A stretch of DNA of 64,000 nucleotides from Malania oleifera (lineage: Eukaryota; Streptophyta; Magnoliopsida; Santalales; Ximeniaceae), in assembly GCF_029873635.1 (NCBI RefSeq), contig NC_080417.1, forward strand, positions 34,584,214 through 34,648,213, written 5' to 3'. The position numbers and the translations under genes are program-made. Of this stretch, positions 61,608 to 64,000 are shown one piece after another. Each line of letters begins with the position of its first letter. Position 1 is the first letter of the stretch. Under the pieces are notes generated by a model, which saw nothing but the letters and a program-made list of their open reading frames with translations, did no database searches and was not told where the DNA came from.

Positions 61608-62627
61608 ATGGTGAAAATCCCGGTGAGGTTCAAGCGAGTGATGGCGGCGATGGACGAGGAGGCGCGTGGGCGGGTGTGCGAGAGCAGCGGCAGCGAGCAC
61701 TCGCCGGCCGTCGATCTCTCCGATCTGATCAATTCGTTTATTGAGAGGGACAATGGGGCGGACGGAGGAGATCGAGAGGCGGATGGAATGGAGAAATTGG
61801 AGAGGGAGGAGTTTGAATCGGAGCGTGGCGGCGGTGATTGTTGGTCTGACTCCGAGAGGACCGGGATTTTGCGGAGTCTGCTGGGGCTCGAGGTGTCGGG
61901 ACTCGACGAAGATGCGCGGAGAAAGCTTAGGGCGGAGGTAGAGCTTGCTTTCCGGTACGTGGGAGGGAGCTCGTCGCCGGACTTTAAGCGCCGGTTAATG
62001 GCTCGGTTGCGCGATAGGGGCTTCGATGCCGGTGAGTCGCTTTTTTTCATTCACTGTAAACTGAACTTTTTTAAATTGAGAATTTTATGTATAATCAATC
62101 TATGCCAAATTATGAAACACATTGTTAAAAATTTAACGATCCTTCTTGTCATCTCCAAAGGTCTTTGCAAATCAAGGTGGGAAAAAACCAGCCGGTTCCC
62201 GGCGGGAACCTACGAGTACATCGACGTAAATGCCTCCGAAAAGCGATATATCGTCGAAGCCCTTCTCGCTGGAGAATTCGACATAGCCCGGCCGACGAGC
62301 CAGTACACCGCGATGCTCAACCTCTTCCCCACCATCTTCGTCGGCGAAGCAGATGATCTCAAGCGCGTTGTGAAGCTGATGTGCACGGCGATCCGAGAGT
62401 CCATGAAGAGCGCGGACACGCACGTGCCGCCCTGGAGAAGAAATGGGTACATGCAATCCAAGTGGTCTGGTCCAGTCAAGCGGACGACTAACCCCCTTCC
62501 GTCCAGAAAGTCTCCGGAATCCGAAGACACTTCTGCGGTGAAGCGATCTGTGGGCTTCGAGGCCTCGCCGGCGGCGGGGGTACCTTATTACTGCAGAGAT
62601 GGTTTTGGGAGGAAAGGGTTCAATTGA
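61608..62627 (+). CDS. DUF506 (PDDEXK-like) family protein, two exons
   Basis: Exon 1 is 61608-62031 (donor GTGAGT at 62032) and exon 2 is 62161-62627 (acceptor CCAAAG ending at 62160). Together they encode 296 residues. Exon 1 encodes the family N terminus (MVKIPVRFKRV, then CESSGSEHSP) and an acidic stretch. The conserved DUF506 core spans about residues 134-265, with GLCKSRWE (142-149), FPAGTYEYIDV (154-164), EALLAGEFDIARPT (174-187) and a PPWRR motif. The fold is predicted to be PDDEXK-nuclease-like, but no activity is established for the plant family. Some Arabidopsis members, such as RXR1, restrain root-hair growth. The CDS is much more GC-rich than its surroundings. The 129-bp intron has no in-frame stop, so retention would still give an open 339-residue frame. 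The gene looks intact. Confidence 0.9.
   Translation: MVKIPVRFKRVMAAMDEEARGRVCESSGSEHSPAVDLSDLINSFIERDNGADGGDREADGMEKLEREEFESERGGGDCWSDSERTGILRSLLGLEVSGLDEDARRKLRAEVELAFRYVGGSSSPDFKRRLMARLRDRGFDAGESLFFIHCKLNFFKLRILCIINLCQIMKHIVKNLTILLVISKGLCKSRWEKTSRFPAGTYEYIDVNASEKRYIVEALLAGEFDIARPTSQYTAMLNLFPTIFVGEADDLKRVVKLMCTAIRESMKSADTHVPPWRRNGYMQSKWSGPVKRTTNPLPSRKSPESEDTSAVKRSVGFEASPAAGVPYYCRDGFGRKGFN
62032..62160 (+). other. DUF506 intron, 129 bp, open in frame
   Basis: It runs from GTGAGT to CCAAAG and is AT-rich compared with both exons. It is called an intron because splicing joins GFDAG directly to LCKSRWE, the uninterrupted family motif. Its length is a multiple of three and it lacks an in-frame stop. 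Confidence 0.88.
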
Positions 62628-63030
62628 GTGAGAGTTGGGCATTTGGCAGCCAGCCTTGAATGAAAATTAATTAAGGTAGTGATAGGAATCATTTAAATTT
62701 GTTTGTGTAAATTTAAAATAAATTAAATATAATTTTATATTATATTTTATTAAAATTTATATTCATACAAAATAAGGTAGAAAAAATATATTTTTTTCTC
62801 ACTCTCAGTGTATTTGAAAGTACATCACACTAAAGTTAGACATCAAGTTTTGGCTTGAATCTTACGTCTACTATTTAGTAAAAATCTTCTTTTAAAAAAA
62901 TTTGATTTTGGTAATAATTTTTGTTCGTCTTTAAGTCAAATCTAGCGAGGAGGTAAATAAACTCTTTTGCATATTTTTATTTTTCTCTACAAAATATAAA
63001 ATCTCGATAAGATACAAATGATTATATCAC
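62628..63030. other. 3' UTR and AT-rich downstream DNA
   Basis: No gene is seen. AATAAATTAAATATAA near 62709 could serve for polyadenylation of the DUF506 transcript. Confidence 0.4.
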
Positions 63031-64000
63031 AATATATAAAATGAAAACAATGCGTAAGATATAAATTAAAGAATATAGAGAAGAAAAGCTTGACACCGAT
63101 GTTAATGTGGTTCGGTTCCTTACCTATGTCCACGCCTTGAGTCACACCTAAGGTTTCTACAATCCACTAATATAACTCCTTCACTAGCAGAGTAGTCTTT
63201 ACATTGCGGGAACAAATCTCTTTCGCTCACCAAGAGTCTTTTAGTAAGGTTCACCAAAAACCCTTTTTACAACAAATGGAAGAAAATGATTTACAAATAC
63301 AATGCTTCTTGAATGAGTTGATATTTGATACAATAAAATCCTTACACAACTCTCTCAAAGTAAAGTATCACACTAAGGTTGAAGAATAAGAGAGAAGTTG
63401 AGCACAAAATGATAAACTAATTAAAGTGTGCTTGCAAATAATATATGATTACCAAAAATCAATCTTTAAATAAGTTTTTGGACTTATATTTATAGGCAAT
63501 TTGGACTACTAACCGTTTTATGGTTGTTGACTTAATAAATTGATTTAATACTTTGAAAACTAGTTATTTATAGTCATTGGGTGTAGAATCCCTACACAAA
63601 AAGTCGATGGATTCTCCAAAACCGTGGACGGTTTCCTTTAGAACAAAATCCAATCAACATACTGCCTGAAACTGTTGATGCACCTGAGTCAAACCGTCAA
63701 CGATTTGTCCTGTTTCTTCATTAAATTGGTTTTAAAGTATATGAAAGAGGTTTAAACCCAACCAAGACCAAGTCTTTAAAAGATTACAACACAAATATGA
63801 TTTAAAACTTGTCCCATGTTAAAATACATTTGAGTAAAAGATATTTTTATAAAACTCTTTGTTTTGACTCTGAAAGCTTGTAAGTACTGAACTTATGACT
63901 TAGTGATATCTTATGTACTCTTACGAACTAGTATGCACATGCAACTTTCTCAATTCTTACTCAATAAACATGTGTGAAACAATACCGCAAGAGTTACAAT
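63031..64000 (-). repeat. LTR-like sequence running off the right edge
   Basis: Text near 63100-63150 (GTGGTTCGGTTCCTTACC, CTATGTCCACGCC) resembles the transcript-end part of plant copia LTRs, as in the copies at 42582 and 44381. Motifs ACCGTGGACGGTTT and ACCGTCAACGATTT near 63622 and 63694 echo the ACCGTCGACGGT palindrome. No boundary or coding part is in view, so the call is tentative. Confidence 0.4.

Noticed and set aside
1-64000. CRISPR arrays, rRNA or functional tRNA genes
   Set aside because: The minisatellites and microsatellites do not have a repeat-spacer pattern. tRNA-like boxes occur only within SINE-like repeats, and no cloverleaf gene was recognised.

Overview
The window is nuclear DNA from a flowering plant, most likely a woody eudicot. 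The evidence is spliced plant genes, plant lineages of LTR retroelements, an Au-type SINE, AT-rich intergenic DNA and solo LTRs with target-site duplications (TSDs). Only two host protein genes can be supported; nearly everything else is transposon or its debris.

Layout: 1-5665 is the 3' part of a Ty1/copia element with a solo LTR inside it (2434-4364). 5666-7900 is AT-rich DNA with a SINE-like retroposon that carries internal tandem repeats (6485-6897). 8014-12195 (minus strand) is an alkaline ceramidase gene, ACER: two coding exons giving 255 residues, separated by a 3.4-kb intron that holds an Au-like SINE. A likely 5' UTR exon lies near 24.1 kb, so 12.2-24.1 kb is probably one long leader intron. 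It contains a copia remnant (12430-13508), a short retroposon (13546-13686), a dimeric SINE-like sequence (14710-14938), and an Ale/Retrofit-type copia element (14994-23715) with a chromovirus nested in it (15869-20107).

25432-37884 is a nested stack. A Mutator-like element with a perfect 9-bp TSD was invaded by a large retroelement with no coding capacity (25878-36504). That element carries a solo-LTR remnant in its 5' LTR. A second insertion in the Mutator-like element is a 272-bp miniature LTR element (36689-36960). 37.9-51 kb is non-coding repeat DNA with a solo LTR (38831-41201), two minus-strand copia remnants (42582-47588) with a 650-bp solo LTR inside one, an LTR tail (47589-48545) and a palindromic array like the subterminal region of a CACTA element (48877-49436). 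From 51.06 to 60.07 kb lies one long LTR with three solo LTRs of its own family inserted in it.

61608-62627 is a GC-rich, two-exon DUF506 (PDDEXK-like) gene encoding 296 residues, with an upstream ORF ending just before its start codon. The window ends in an LTR-like sequence that runs off the edge.

The two genes have no evident functional link: ACER acts in sphingolipid turnover in the secretory membranes, and DUF506 members act in growth control. The most unusual points are the depth of nesting with readable TSDs, the LTR-into-same-LTR triple insertion, the 272-bp LTR element, and clusters of short palindromes centred on GTCGAC in several unrelated LTR families. All elements were identified by eye from motifs and boundaries, without a database search.
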